Source: Solobacterium sp. (GTDB lineage: Bacteria; Bacillota_I; Bacilli_A; Erysipelotrichales; Erysipelotrichaceae). From it: a stretch of DNA of 64,000 bases. Under the pieces are notes generated by a model. That model saw only the letters and a list, made by a program, of their open reading frames with translations. It had not been told where the DNA came from and did no database searches. Position 1 is the stretch's first letter; each line of letters opens with the position of its first letter. The DNA lies in assembly GCA_017469355.1 (NCBI GenBank), contig JAFUGM010000023.1:25594-89593 (forward strand), read 5' to 3'. Below are positions 26,001 through 34,388 of the stretch, in pieces. The position numbers and the translations under genes were made by a program.

Positions 26001-26027
26001 AAAATAAGACGCATGGCGTCTTATTTT
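26001..26027 (-). terminator. Hairpin between tig and lon
   Basis: 12-bp perfect stem AAAATAAGACGC/GCGTCTTATTTT with a 3-nt loop, ending in T residues on the minus strand. It could terminate tig or act as a partial attenuator before lon. Confidence 0.7.
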
Positions 26028-26040
26028 TTGATTGCGTTAT

Positions 26041-27315
26041 TTAGTCACGGGAGGCAGCTTCCTTCACAAGATCGCTGGCTTTGCGGTTGATGATATCCTT
26101 CTTCACAAGACGGAGATCTACAGCCTGCTTCACGCGGTCAAGTTCCATACCATAGGAGCTTGCCAGGTTCTGGAGTTCCTCTTCCACTTCCTCATCCGAA
26201 GCGGTAAGGCCCTCTGCCTTGGCGATTGCCTGCAGTACGAGACGAAGCCGTACATTCTTTTCCGCAGTCTCACGATAGGATTCCTTCAGGGTTTCCTCAT
26301 CCTGACCGATCATCTTCAGATACTGACCCGGATCCATGCCATACTGTGCGATCTGATTCTCGAACTGATACAGCATTTCTTCCGTTTCACTCTGAATCAT
26401 GATATCCGGAAGATCGATGGTACCTACTTCGCTTACCTTCGCAAAGAAGGCATCATCTGCTTCCCGTTCTGCTTCATTTCTGCGGGAGGTTTCAAGACGT
26501 TCCCTCAGATACTTGCGAAGATCTTCTACAGTCTCTACGCCAGGATAACTGAGATCCTTCGCAAAGTCATCATCGAGTTCCGGAACGCTCTTCCGCTTGA
26601 CTTCATTCACCTTGACATGGAAGACAACTGCAGCCCCTGCCAGTTCTTCGGAATGATAGTCTTCCGGGAAGGTCAGGTTCAGATCGCGGCTTTCGCCAGC
26701 GACTGCACCAATCAGCTGCTCTTCAAAGCCGGGAATGAACGATCCGCTGCCAAGACGCAGGTCATAGCCCTGCGCTGTGCCGCCGTCGAACGGTACATCG
26801 TCCTTGACGCCTTCATAGTCGATGTTTACCGTATCCCCGTCCTGAGCTGCTTCTTCCACGGTTTCCATATCTGCGTAACGCTCGCGCAGACTGTCGATTT
26901 CCTTATCTACATCTTCATCCGTGACATTGATCTCACCGAGTTCATACTTCAGTCCTTTATATTCACCGAGTGTAACTTCCGGTTCTACCGTAACCGTGAA
27001 GACGACATCCACAGACTCCTCATTCATATTGCGGAAGTCCAGCATCGGACGGTCAATCGGTGTCAGATCATGTTCATCAAGTGCCTTCCGAAGCCAATCA
27101 TTCGCATTCGCCTCAACCGCCTCATAACGAACCTGTTCATCACTGATATAACGGTGGAGGATCTTATCCGGTACGTTTCCCTTGCGGAATCCCGGAACGG
27201 TTACGTTCTTCGCCGCCTTGCGGAACGCCTTCTGACAGGCATCCTTCCACTCCTGTCCGCTTACATTCACTACCAGTTCACCGGTGGAATGTTCCTGTAA
27301 TGTCCACTCTGACAT
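26041..27315 (-). CDS. tig: Trigger factor, ribosome-associated chaperone and prolyl isomerase
   Basis: 424 residues. N-terminal ribosome-binding domain (about 1-120, with GFRKGNVPDKIL carrying the GFRxGxxP loop near 45), FKBP-type PPIase domain (about 150-240; DGDTVNIDYEG), and a helical C-terminal arms domain. The start is ATG 27315, with GGAG 8 nt upstream; a longer frame from 27369 is an artefact. Upstream lies a strong promoter with two CIRCE-like elements, so HrcA control is predicted. An opposite-strand open frame over the gene is a shadow. Confidence 0.95.
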   Translation of the reverse strand: MSEWTLQEHSTGELVVNVSGQEWKDACQKAFRKAAKNVTVPGFRKGNVPDKILHRYISDEQVRYEAVEANANDWLRKALDEHDLTPIDRPMLDFRNMNEESVDVVFTVTVEPEVTLGEYKGLKYELGEINVTDEDVDKEIDSLRERYADMETVEEAAQDGDTVNIDYEGVKDDVPFDGGTAQGYDLRLGSGSFIPGFEEQLIGAVAGESRDLNLTFPEDYHSEELAGAAVVFHVKVNEVKRKSVPELDDDFAKDLSYPGVETVEDLRKYLRERLETSRRNEAEREADDAFFAKVSEVGTIDLPDIMIQSETEEMLYQFENQIAQYGMDPGQYLKMIGQDEETLKESYRETAEKNVRLRLVLQAIAKAEGLTASDEEVEEELQNLASSYGMELDRVKQAVDLRLVKKDIINRKASDLVKEAASRD

Positions 27316-27417
27316 AATGTGTACTCCTTTTTCTAAATAACCTGAAACAGTATACCAGTTTTTGCGCATTCAGGCTACCAAATAGATCAAGTTGAGCCAT
27401 CGGAGTGAGATGTGATT

Positions 27418-27444
27418 TTAGCACTCTCCTTCTTCGACTGCCAT
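27418..27444. promoter_or_regulatory. Second, degenerate CIRCE-like element at tig
   Basis: TTAGCACTC (perfect left half), 9-bp spacer, then GACTGCCAT, which matches GAGTGCTAA at 6 of 9. It lies downstream of the tig -10, about where transcription starts. Confidence 0.45.
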
Positions 27445-27445
27445 G

Positions 27446-27473
27446 ATTATAACAGACATGTTAGCACTGTCAA
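27446..27473 (-). promoter_or_regulatory. Sigma-A promoter of tig
   Basis: Minus strand TTGACA (27468-27473), 16-bp spacer, TATAAT (27446-27451). The CIRCE element overlaps the -35. Confidence 0.85.
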
Positions 27474-27487
27474 TACTTAAGTGCTAA
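27461..27487. promoter_or_regulatory. CIRCE element (HrcA operator)
   Basis: TTAGCACTG-N9-AAGTGCTAA against the consensus TTAGCACTC-N9-GAGTGCTAA: correct 9-9-9 spacing, 16 of 18 positions matched. It overlaps the -35 of tig and contains the stop codon of the upstream gene (27484-27486). Confidence 0.85.
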
Positions 27488-28158
27488 ACTGTTTCAGAAA
27501 TCAGTGAATCAAAGCGATCTTCCATGTCCATGGAACGCAAAACGGTGCGCATGCACTGTTCCGCCAGCATCTTCGCATCCCCTGCTTCATACGACAGCGG
27601 CAATGCGTTATAGCACTCCGCCACAAGCAGTGACCGTGCCAGTTCCAATAATGAAGGTTCTTTCATCAGCCAGGTTTCAAGATATGTTAATCCCTGCCGC
27701 AGTCCTTCACTCTGCGCAACCGGCGTGACCAGTTCAGGAGTAAATGTATATTCCACCCCATTCCGGGTAATCGTAAACTCCGCATCGATCTCCTGTTCGG
27801 CCAGCGCATTGATAAGAAGTGACGCCGCTTCCGGCTGTGGATCTTTAGACATCCAGTCTTTCAGTTCCTCCAGCACCGTGCGCAGATTACGATCACATAA
27901 TGCCGCGGCGGCACTGAGCTGACTCTGGGGTTTTCCTTTGAGTTTACGAAGGAGTGAGTCTATCGGTTCTTCCCCGCGTTCCTTTGTTTCTGAACGGGCA
28001 AAACGCACCTGACGTTCCAGTTCCTTTAACTGTGCTTCAAACTCCTGCGGAAGATATGGCATGGAAAACTCACGTTTCAGAAGAAACGCCGCCTCTTCAT
28101 AGTCTTTTTCTTCCATGGCAGTATGAATCTCTGCCAGAATCTCATCGTAATAACTCAT
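27484..28158 (-). CDS. Unknown protein, possibly DUF3196-like
   Basis: 224 residues, soluble, acidic, mostly helical. It begins MSYYDEILAEIHTAMEEKDY and looks like tandem helical repeats (tetratricopeptide-like) in the first 110 residues, with a beta segment near 127-140 (EFTITRNGVEYTFTP) and further helices after it. The start resembles Mollicutes/Erysipelotrichia proteins of DUF3196, but I am not sure. It lies between tRNA-Arg and tig; its stop codon lies inside the CIRCE element of tig. No clear ribosome site was found upstream of the ATG. Confidence 0.65.
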   Translation of the reverse strand: MSYYDEILAEIHTAMEEKDYEEAAFLLKREFSMPYLPQEFEAQLKELERQVRFARSETKERGEEPIDSLLRKLKGKPQSQLSAAAALCDRNLRTVLEELKDWMSKDPQPEAASLLINALAEQEIDAEFTITRNGVEYTFTPELVTPVAQSEGLRQGLTYLETWLMKEPSLLELARSLLVAECYNALPLSYEAGDAKMLAEQCMRTVLRSMDMEDRFDSLISETV

Positions 28159-28177
28159 AGTTTCTTAAGAATTAATA

Positions 28178-28202
28178 AAAGCCACCGTGTCCCGATGGCT
28201 TT
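28178..28202 (-). terminator. Terminator of tRNA-Arg
   Basis: Hairpin AAAGCCACCG/CGATGGCTTT (one wobble), followed on the minus strand by TTTATTAATT, just after the tRNA 3' end. Confidence 0.7.
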
Positions 28203-28206
28203 CAGG

Positions 28207-28280
28207 CGTCCTCGAACGGACTCGAACCGTTGACCGTCCGCTTAGAAGGCGGGAGCTCTATCCAGCTGAGCTACGAGGAC
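28207..28280 (-). tRNA. tRNA-Arg, anticodon TCT
   Basis: 74 nt. Acceptor arms GTCCTCG/CGAGGAC pair fully, with discriminator G. D-arm AGCTCAGCTGGATAGAGC, anticodon loop CTTCTAA with anticodon TCT, and T-loop GGTTCGAGTCC. CCA is not encoded. Confidence 0.95.
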
Positions 28281-28300
28281 AGCTTTTAAACTATAGCAAA

Positions 28301-28795
28301 TCATCCTTTTGAATTCAAGGAAGCGGCGTCTTTTCGATACGCACGAACTTCCTTTCCTTCCAGTTCAATCACCATGAAGGAAGGTTCACTTCCATCCCGG
28401 TTATGCCAGAGGCTTCCAGGGTTCAGGCAACGCACCCCATCAATCATCTCATCGCAATAGACATGGGTATGCCCGAATAAGGCAATATCACAGTCATTCT
28501 TTCTTGCGGCCTCCGCAAGGTAGTCATAGGAGCCGATATAGACTAACCGGGTGCCATGGGTCATGAAAATCCGATGTTCTCCAAGCTCAAGAATCCGCTG
28601 TTCCGGCACATTATAAAAATCATTGTTTCCCCGCACCTGGGCATAGGGTCCATAACGGCGCACCGGTTCCCGGCTGTCTCCGCAATGAAGAAAATAATCC
28701 GCATTAGGAAATTCCATAGGAATGACGGGAATCAGATCCATCAGACTGTGATTGTCCGATACCGCAACGATTTTAATCAGCTGTGATTCACTCAT
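28301..28795 (-). CDS. YfcE/MJ0936-type metallophosphoesterase
   Basis: 164 residues, typical for this small calcineurin-like phosphodiesterase family. Metal-binding motifs in order: SDNH near 13 (DxH site), HCGDS near 39, GNND near 58, MTHG near 80, and GHTHV near 110. It hydrolyses phosphodiesters in vitro; its natural substrate is unknown. Start at ATG 28795; there is no ribosome site and TATAAT lies 6 nt upstream, so it is probably leaderless. A longer frame from 28819 would start inside the promoter. Confidence 0.9.
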   Translation of the reverse strand: MSESQLIKIVAVSDNHSLMDLIPVIPMEFPNADYFLHCGDSREPVRRYGPYAQVRGNNDFYNVPEQRILELGEHRIFMTHGTRLVYIGSYDYLAEAARKNDCDIALFGHTHVYCDEMIDGVRCLNPGSLWHNRDGSEPSFMVIELEGKEVRAYRKDAASLNSKG

Positions 28796-28801
28796 ACCCG
28801 C

Positions 28802-28807
28802 ATTATA
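28802..28807 (-). promoter_or_regulatory. TATAAT -10 element, leaderless promoter of phosphodiesterase gene
   Basis: Perfect TATAAT on the minus strand, 6 nt before the ATG at 28795. Confidence 0.6.
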
Positions 28808-28840
28808 AAGGGAAACCATGGAAAAACAGAAAGAAAAAGT

Positions 28841-28846
28841 TATAAT
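28841..28846 (+). promoter_or_regulatory. TATAAT -10 element of the small membrane protein gene
   Basis: TATAAT followed by a leader with AAGGAG (28853-28858) and ATG at 28868; a normal leadered arrangement. Confidence 0.6.
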
Positions 28847-28867
28847 ATTGCCAAGGAGTTCCTGTTT

Positions 28868-29239
28868 ATGATCAATCTGAAACCCTACAGCACCTGGGCA
28901 CTGTATGTGATGATTGTTGTGGTGCTGATCATGTTAGTGATGACATTAGTACGTGCCATGAATATTCTCAAGGTGCTGAAAACCTTCGAACTGCAGAAGA
29001 CAACCGAGCAGTTATCCTCCTTCCAGAGTAAGGCGGCGGAGTCTGGCAAGGTCATGAATAAAGCCGTTTCTGGCGCAAAAACCGCACTTACAGCCGCGGT
29101 CATTCTGAAAGCTTTCCAGAGCCAGTATAAAAAGCAGGAAGACACCGGATTCAAAGGCGCAGCCAATGCGGCGAAAGGTCTCATGAAGGAACGCAGTTCC
29201 GAAAAGAAACTGATCACAAAAATCAAGAAGAGTTTATAA
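28868..29239 (+). CDS. Small single-pass membrane protein, unknown
   Basis: 123 residues. One hydrophobic segment at about 11-30 (ALYVMIVVVLIMLVMTLV), then a basic, helical cytoplasmic part rich in Lys, Ala and Ser with a heptad-like stretch (about 38-75), ending KKLITKIKKSL. No recognised domain. AAGGAG lies 9 nt before the ATG. It has its own promoter and a bidirectional terminator at 29238-29259, and is the only plus-strand gene in the region. It could be a scaffold or toxin-like protein, but nothing shows this. Confidence 0.75.
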   Translation: MINLKPYSTWALYVMIVVVLIMLVMTLVRAMNILKVLKTFELQKTTEQLSSFQSKAAESGKVMNKAVSGAKTALTAAVILKAFQSQYKKQEDTGFKGAANAAKGLMKERSSEKKLITKIKKSL

Positions 29240-29259
29240 AAGCGGAGCGATCCGCTTTT
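29238..29259. terminator. Bidirectional terminator
   Basis: AAAAGCGGA/TCCGCTTTT 9-bp stem with a 4-nt loop and T/A runs on both sides, between the convergent membrane-protein and VanY-like genes. Confidence 0.85.
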
Positions 29260-29266
29260 TCACTGC

Positions 29267-30289
29267 TTATTCCTGTACAGGGGTTGGCATGCTAGACTCC
29301 CGGATCTGCGCCTTATAGCGCGCAAAGGAGAGACCGCTGTCATGAATCGTTTTGGCAAGATCCACACCGACATAGCGGTAATGCATGGTTTCCGCGCGAT
29401 GCCCGGTTAGACTGACATCCTCTTCATTCCAGGTCAACACAAATCCATACTTCCACGCGTTATTCAGAAGCCATTGGGCCTGGGCGGTTTTCGAAAAATC
29501 GGAATCATCGATTCCTTCCACCCCAAAATCAACGGCCAGCCCCAGCTGATGTTCATCATGCCCGGGCGCATAGTCATTGTCGGTTTGAGCCGTATCGTCA
29601 TACGATACATAGCCTTTCGTCACCTGTAAGGCAGCGCAGGCGCGGGACGAAGAAAGACCCGTGGTAATTCCCCCGCATAATGCCTGTAAGGGCTGAATCA
29701 GCTCTTCAGAAATCCGTATCTCACTGCTGGAAGAAGGAATCTCTTCGGGAAGATTGACTAAATAAGGAACACGGGAACTGACAGAGTGATCATGATCAAG
29801 ATACGTATCAAGATTAAACGCATAGGTTACTAACTGAATACCTTCTGGCGCTTCGTTCTTCACCCAGCGCGAGACATCCTCATAAGCGTAATTTCCTTCC
29901 ATGAGATAGAGCTCCAGCTCTTCCACGCTCATAAGAGTTCTGGTCTCTTCAACCATACGGACAATCTCAGCGGGCGACTTATTCCACTGCGATTCGGAAA
30001 GACGCTTGTATTCTGCCGCATGATAAATGGAAAATCCCGGTTCGCGGATATAAGCGATGAACATGTTGGGAGGAATACTGTATTCGATGATATATTCGAT
30101 CTCATCCTGGCTCAGATAGTTTCGGATCAGATCCTTGCTGGTTTCATCCTTATAAGGGTAGCGGGCAAGCGAATCATACCGAAGATTCATGAACTCAAGA
30201 CAGGCAACGGAAAACAGCACCACGAAAAGGACAAATACCGTGGTCCATTTTTTCTTTTCGCTTCCTTCCAATGTCGTTACTTCATTCAT
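29267..30289 (-). CDS. VanY-like D-alanyl-D-alanine carboxypeptidase (M15B)
   Basis: 340 residues. N-terminal membrane anchor (about 15-35, WTTVFVLFVVLFSVACLEF), then an extracellular stalk, then a zinc peptidase domain from about 190. Zinc ligands and catalytic acid: HDEHQLGLAVDFG near 250 (HxxxxxxxD) and ETMHYRYVG near 305. It trims terminal D-Ala from peptidoglycan stem peptides. The ATG at 30289 lies 8 nt after TATAAT; an in-frame TTG three codons earlier overlaps that element. It starts just past the uvrC stop but appears to be transcribed separately. No van resistance genes are nearby, so a wall-maturation role is likely. Confidence 0.87.
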   Translation of the reverse strand: MNEVTTLEGSEKKKWTTVFVLFVVLFSVACLEFMNLRYDSLARYPYKDETSKDLIRNYLSQDEIEYIIEYSIPPNMFIAYIREPGFSIYHAAEYKRLSESQWNKSPAEIVRMVEETRTLMSVEELELYLMEGNYAYEDVSRWVKNEAPEGIQLVTYAFNLDTYLDHDHSVSSRVPYLVNLPEEIPSSSSEIRISEELIQPLQALCGGITTGLSSSRACAALQVTKGYVSYDDTAQTDNDYAPGHDEHQLGLAVDFGVEGIDDSDFSKTAQAQWLLNNAWKYGFVLTWNEEDVSLTGHRAETMHYRYVGVDLAKTIHDSGLSFARYKAQIRESSMPTPVQE

Positions 30290-30297
30290 AGATTTCA

Positions 30298-30303
30298 ATT
30301 ATA
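30298..30303 (-). promoter_or_regulatory. TATAAT -10 element, leaderless promoter of VanY-like gene
   Basis: Perfect TATAAT directly downstream of the uvrC stop and 8 nt before the ATG at 30289; no ribosome site. Confidence 0.55.
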
Positions 30304-32076
30304 TCATTCCTCATGCAGGGCCTCATAGACCTTACGGGCCGCGGCTTCCGGCACAACTTCCCTGATTGCCTCAAGATCTGCCTGACGAAGCGCGGTCAAA
30401 CTGCCAAACTGCTTTAACAGCGCCTTCTTTCGCTTCGGTCCGATTCCTTCGATTTCATCCAGCATCGAACGGGTCTGTTCCTTTGCCCGAAGTTTTCTGT
30501 GATAGGTAATCGCCGAGCGATGCACTTCATCCTGCATCCGGGTTAATAAGAAGAATAACGAGCTGTCTTTATCAATATCAAAGACTTCCCCATCGGTATC
30601 CATGAGTCCGTTGGTATGATGATGGTCATCCTTCACAAGGCCCATAATACGAATCCGATCCGTAAGATCGAGGCCATCAATAATTTCCTTCGCCGCATTG
30701 ATCTGCGTCAGGCCACCATCCACCAGAATTCCATCCGGCATATGCCCGTCTTCCTTGAGTAAGCGGAAATACCTCCGGTACAGTACTTCCTTCATGGAGT
30801 CCACATCACTGTTTCCGGTATGAAGTTTATATAGACGATAATCCTTCCGGGACGGAAGCCCATCTTCATAAACAACCAGAGCTGCTACGGTATTGGTTCC
30901 GGAAGTATGGCTGTTATCGAAGAGTTCGACCCGATTCATCCTGCATCCAGCCAGTTCAGAAAGCTGCTTTACCGCCTCTTCCGTTGCGCTTTCCTGCCGT
31001 TCTACTACATCAAACTTGAGATCCAGCTGTTTCTTCGCATTATCAACGCACATTTCAATCAGCCGTCTCTTATAGCCCCGCATTGCCATACTGACGGAGG
31101 TTTCCAGCACCGAATTCAGCTGTTCAAGTGCCTCTTCACTGAGATCCATCGGCACATAACATCTGGCGGAAGGATGGTCCTGATAGTATTGAATCAGAAA
31201 GGAAAGGAATTCTTCTTCCGCCTCTCCATATAAAGGAGAAAGACGGAATTCCTTGTTTAATACCACGCCCCGGCGTACAAGAAATCCCGTAACTGCCAGG
31301 TATCCACGATCCGCATAATACGCAAAGACATCGAAGCTTCCCGCCGAATCCTTTTCAATATTCTGGGTATCCTTCGTCACATGGGAAATACTCTCCAGAA
31401 GATTCCGGTATTCCATCGCCTTCTCAAATTCCAGCGCATCAGAGGCTTCCTGCATCTTCCCCTTCAGTTCTTCCGTGATGGCTCTGGTATCCCCATTCAG
31501 AAAGGAAACCACTTCCTCTCCCATCTTCTGATAGACTTCCGGGTCAACTTCATACTCACATGGGCCAAGACATTGTCCCATATGGTAGTAAAGGCAAACC
31601 TTATCCGGCATCCGTGTACACCGGCGGAATGGATAAAGACTCTGTAATAGCTTCTGGGTATTCCGGGCAGCAGTCGCATCCGGAAACGGGCCGAAGTATT
31701 TCGCCTTGCGGTCCTTTTTCATATCCCGCGCAATCAACAGACGCGGGTAGTCTTCATGCGTCAGTTTGATATACGGATAGGAACTGTCATCCATGAACTG
31801 GATATTGAACTTGGGGCGATATTTCTTAATCAGATTAATTTCAAGCACAAGTGCTTCGGTTTCTGAAGCAGTCACGATGAAATCGAAGTCCTCGATTTCC
31901 GATACCATTCGGGTCGTCTTGAAATCATGGGCTCCGGTAAAATACTGATTCACCCGGTTATGGAGGTTCTTCGCCTTTCCCACATAGATAATCTCCCCAT
32001 GGCGGTCCTTCATCTGGTAAGACCCGGGAGAATCCGGGAGATTCGCAAGTTTTGCCTTAATATATTCCTTATCCAT
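30304..32076 (-). CDS. uvrC: UvrABC excinuclease subunit C
   Basis: 590 residues. Makes both incisions in nucleotide excision repair. GIY-YIG nuclease domain (about 15-95; GSYQM, IIYVGKAKNL), cysteine cluster (CTRMPDKVCLYYHMGQCLGPC near 155-175), UVR motif (about 205-240), RNase H-like nuclease domain with ELFDNSH near 390 and DGGLTQ near 455, then tandem helix-hairpin-helix motifs (EGIGPKRKKALLKQFGS) at the end. The ATG overlaps the mutS2 stop (TGATG). Part of cvpA-mutS2-uvrC. Confidence 0.95.
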   Translation of the reverse strand: MDKEYIKAKLANLPDSPGSYQMKDRHGEIIYVGKAKNLHNRVNQYFTGAHDFKTTRMVSEIEDFDFIVTASETEALVLEINLIKKYRPKFNIQFMDDSSYPYIKLTHEDYPRLLIARDMKKDRKAKYFGPFPDATAARNTQKLLQSLYPFRRCTRMPDKVCLYYHMGQCLGPCEYEVDPEVYQKMGEEVVSFLNGDTRAITEELKGKMQEASDALEFEKAMEYRNLLESISHVTKDTQNIEKDSAGSFDVFAYYADRGYLAVTGFLVRRGVVLNKEFRLSPLYGEAEEEFLSFLIQYYQDHPSARCYVPMDLSEEALEQLNSVLETSVSMAMRGYKRRLIEMCVDNAKKQLDLKFDVVERQESATEEAVKQLSELAGCRMNRVELFDNSHTSGTNTVAALVVYEDGLPSRKDYRLYKLHTGNSDVDSMKEVLYRRYFRLLKEDGHMPDGILVDGGLTQINAAKEIIDGLDLTDRIRIMGLVKDDHHHTNGLMDTDGEVFDIDKDSSLFFLLTRMQDEVHRSAITYHRKLRAKEQTRSMLDEIEGIGPKRKKALLKQFGSLTALRQADLEAIREVVPEAAARKVYEALHEE

Positions 32077-34388
32077 CAGTTCTTCATCACAACAACCGTT
32101 GCGCCTGTACCACCTTCATTTGGCATACCATAACGATAACTGTCCACACTGGAGTCTTTCGCTAAGACTTCCTGCACCATATTGCGCAATGCGCCTGAGC
32201 CATCCCCATGAATGATGCGGAAGGATTTGAGTCCGCACAGCTTTGCGGAATCCATATAATCCAGCATCTCTTCCCGTGCTTCATCTACCCGTAAGCCAAT
32301 CAGATTACACTCCAGAGACATGGATCGCGGAACTTCGACCGATGAGACAGCCTGTTTTACCGGTGTTTGTTTTGGCAGGCGTTTGCGGCTGTGGCGAACC
32401 CCGGCGGGTTTCACCCGAACCTCACGTCCGTTCAGTACAATGAGCAGTTCCTTTTTCCGCACCTCTTTCACCAGTGCCACTGCCCCACTGGAGCGTAACT
32501 CAACCGTATCACCCACCGCAAATGGGCGATCTTCCTCTGGAGTCACGGATTCCTGGATCACTTTCTCATTAAGCTGGGAGCGCTTATCCAGCAATTCATG
32601 ATATTTGGCGTGAGTTGCGGAGGCACGCAGATCCCGCAGGATTTCATCCGCTTCTTCCCGCGCGGATTCCCTGATTTCCGCAGCTTCTGATCTAGCTTCA
32701 TCGAGAAGCACTTCCCGCTTCTCCTTCATGGTTTCCGTTTCCTCTGCCAGCTGTTTCTGGTAATCACGGATCTTCTTCAGACGCTCTTCCAGCTCCTGGC
32801 GGTTACGTTCGGTTTCCCGCAGCTGGGCCTCCAGTTTTTCCATCATCCCTTCTTCGTCACTTTTCGCCTGTTCCTTTAAGAACTTTGCGTAGTTGACTAC
32901 CGAAGAAGGTAACCCACAGCGTTCCGCGACAAGCAGCGCATTGCTTTCACCGGTAATCCCTTCAAGATACCGATATGTCGGACGCAGGGTTTCATGATCA
33001 AATTCCACCGATGCGACAAGAATATCGTCATGACGGCGGCCATACGCCTTGAGGCGGGAGTAATGGGTTGTGGCGATGACGGTCACATGTCGTCTGCGCA
33101 ATTCATTCAATACCGCAATCGCAAGGCTTTCTCCTTCTCTTGGGTCAGTGCCGCTGCCGATTTCATCCAGCAGAACCAGTGAATGATCTGTCGCTTCCCG
33201 TAACATTTCTGCCTGTTTCTCCACATGAGCAGAAAAGGAACTTAAGGAGCTCGCAACGGATTGGTCATCTCCGATATCCGCATAGATATGATCAAAAAAC
33301 GGCAGCTCTGCCTTCTCTGCGGTTACCGGCATTCCACAATAGGTCATCAGGGTAAATAGTCCAAACAATTTCATGGATACCGTCTTACCGCCGGTATTTG
33401 GGCCGGTGATCAGAAGACAATGGTATGGTTCTTTGAGACTGTAGTTATTTGTAACAGCAGTGTCTTCCTCAATTAAGGGATGCCGGGCACGCTCAAACTG
33501 AAACGACATATCCTCCCTTAGAATAGCGGCAGAGCCATGTTGTCTTACACCCCATTCCGCCCGGGCAAAGATACTGTCCAGTAAGGCCAGCGTCTCAAGA
33601 TCACCCTTGAGTTCCTGTGCCTTCGCTCCAACCTGTGAAGAGACTTCCGCAAGAATCCGGGCAATTTCATCTTCCTCTTCCCGTTCCAGTTCCAGTCTGC
33701 GGTTATTCGCATGCATGAGTACCGAAGGTTCAATATAACTGGTCTGACCGCTTTTGGAATCTCCATAAACGATTCCGCCATACCGGTTCTTTTCATTCGC
33801 ATGGACAAGAATGACAGTACGTCCCGCCCGCATCGTCACAATCGAATCCACCATCGCATCGGGATGGGATTGACGGAACTGTTCCACTGCTTCCTGAATC
33901 CGTCTTCCCGCATGTAATAACTGGGAACGAATTTCCGATAACTGTGAGCTTGCGGTATCCTTGACCTCCCCATAATCATTGATGATCGATGTAATACGCT
34001 GTACTAACGCATCCTGTACATTCAATGTGGAAAACAGATCGTTCAGCTCATCATGCGGAACTTCACGAATCGTTTCTTCATAGGCAACCGCTGCTTTTAC
34101 CGAACGCAATAACCGCAGCACTTCCAGCAGTTCCTGCGCGGTTAACGCCCGTCCCTTTTCGGATTGAACTAACAGTGAGCTGCAGTCTCTTACGCCTTCT
34201 AACGGCACGCCACCAAAGCGAACACACGCCTCCATCGCTTCATAAAGACGCTGACGATCCCGACGGATGATGATACGTTCAAACGAAGGCTCTACTGCGG
34301 AGAGATGAGCCTGTCCGATTTCACTGAGGCAGAGGTCAACCATCTGTCCGCGTATCTTTTCAAATTCAAATGCGGAATGAATACTCAT
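32076..34388 (-). CDS. mutS2: Endonuclease MutS2
   Basis: 770 residues, near the usual 780. Acts on recombination intermediates and on collided ribosomes in Bacillota. MutS core and clamp (about 1-320), ABC ATPase with Walker A ITGPNTGGKTVSMK near 330 and Walker B LVLLDEIGSGTDPREG near 405, a long coiled coil (about 510-620), a KOW-like segment (AVGDTVELRSSGAVALVKEV near 640), and a C-terminal Smr nuclease domain (LRVDEAREEMLDYMDSA near 695, IIHGDGSGAL near 720). ATG overlaps the cvpA stop by 4 nt, and its stop overlaps uvrC. Confidence 0.95.
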   Translation of the reverse strand: MSIHSAFEFEKIRGQMVDLCLSEIGQAHLSAVEPSFERIIIRRDRQRLYEAMEACVRFGGVPLEGVRDCSSLLVQSEKGRALTAQELLEVLRLLRSVKAAVAYEETIREVPHDELNDLFSTLNVQDALVQRITSIINDYGEVKDTASSQLSEIRSQLLHAGRRIQEAVEQFRQSHPDAMVDSIVTMRAGRTVILVHANEKNRYGGIVYGDSKSGQTSYIEPSVLMHANNRRLELEREEEDEIARILAEVSSQVGAKAQELKGDLETLALLDSIFARAEWGVRQHGSAAILREDMSFQFERARHPLIEEDTAVTNNYSLKEPYHCLLITGPNTGGKTVSMKLFGLFTLMTYCGMPVTAEKAELPFFDHIYADIGDDQSVASSLSSFSAHVEKQAEMLREATDHSLVLLDEIGSGTDPREGESLAIAVLNELRRRHVTVIATTHYSRLKAYGRRHDDILVASVEFDHETLRPTYRYLEGITGESNALLVAERCGLPSSVVNYAKFLKEQAKSDEEGMMEKLEAQLRETERNRQELEERLKKIRDYQKQLAEETETMKEKREVLLDEARSEAAEIRESAREEADEILRDLRASATHAKYHELLDKRSQLNEKVIQESVTPEEDRPFAVGDTVELRSSGAVALVKEVRKKELLIVLNGREVRVKPAGVRHSRKRLPKQTPVKQAVSSVEVPRSMSLECNLIGLRVDEAREEMLDYMDSAKLCGLKSFRIIHGDGSGALRNMVQEVLAKDSSVDSYRYGMPNEGGTGATVVVMKN

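Noticed and set aside
26032..27300. Long open frame (about 420 codons) on the plus strand over tig
   Set aside because: Antisense to a clear trigger factor gene; its residue composition and lack of motifs or ribosome site show a shadow frame.
29267..30289. Vancomycin resistance vanY
   Set aside because: No vanA/H/X/R/S genes nearby; M15 peptidases of this type are common housekeeping enzymes.
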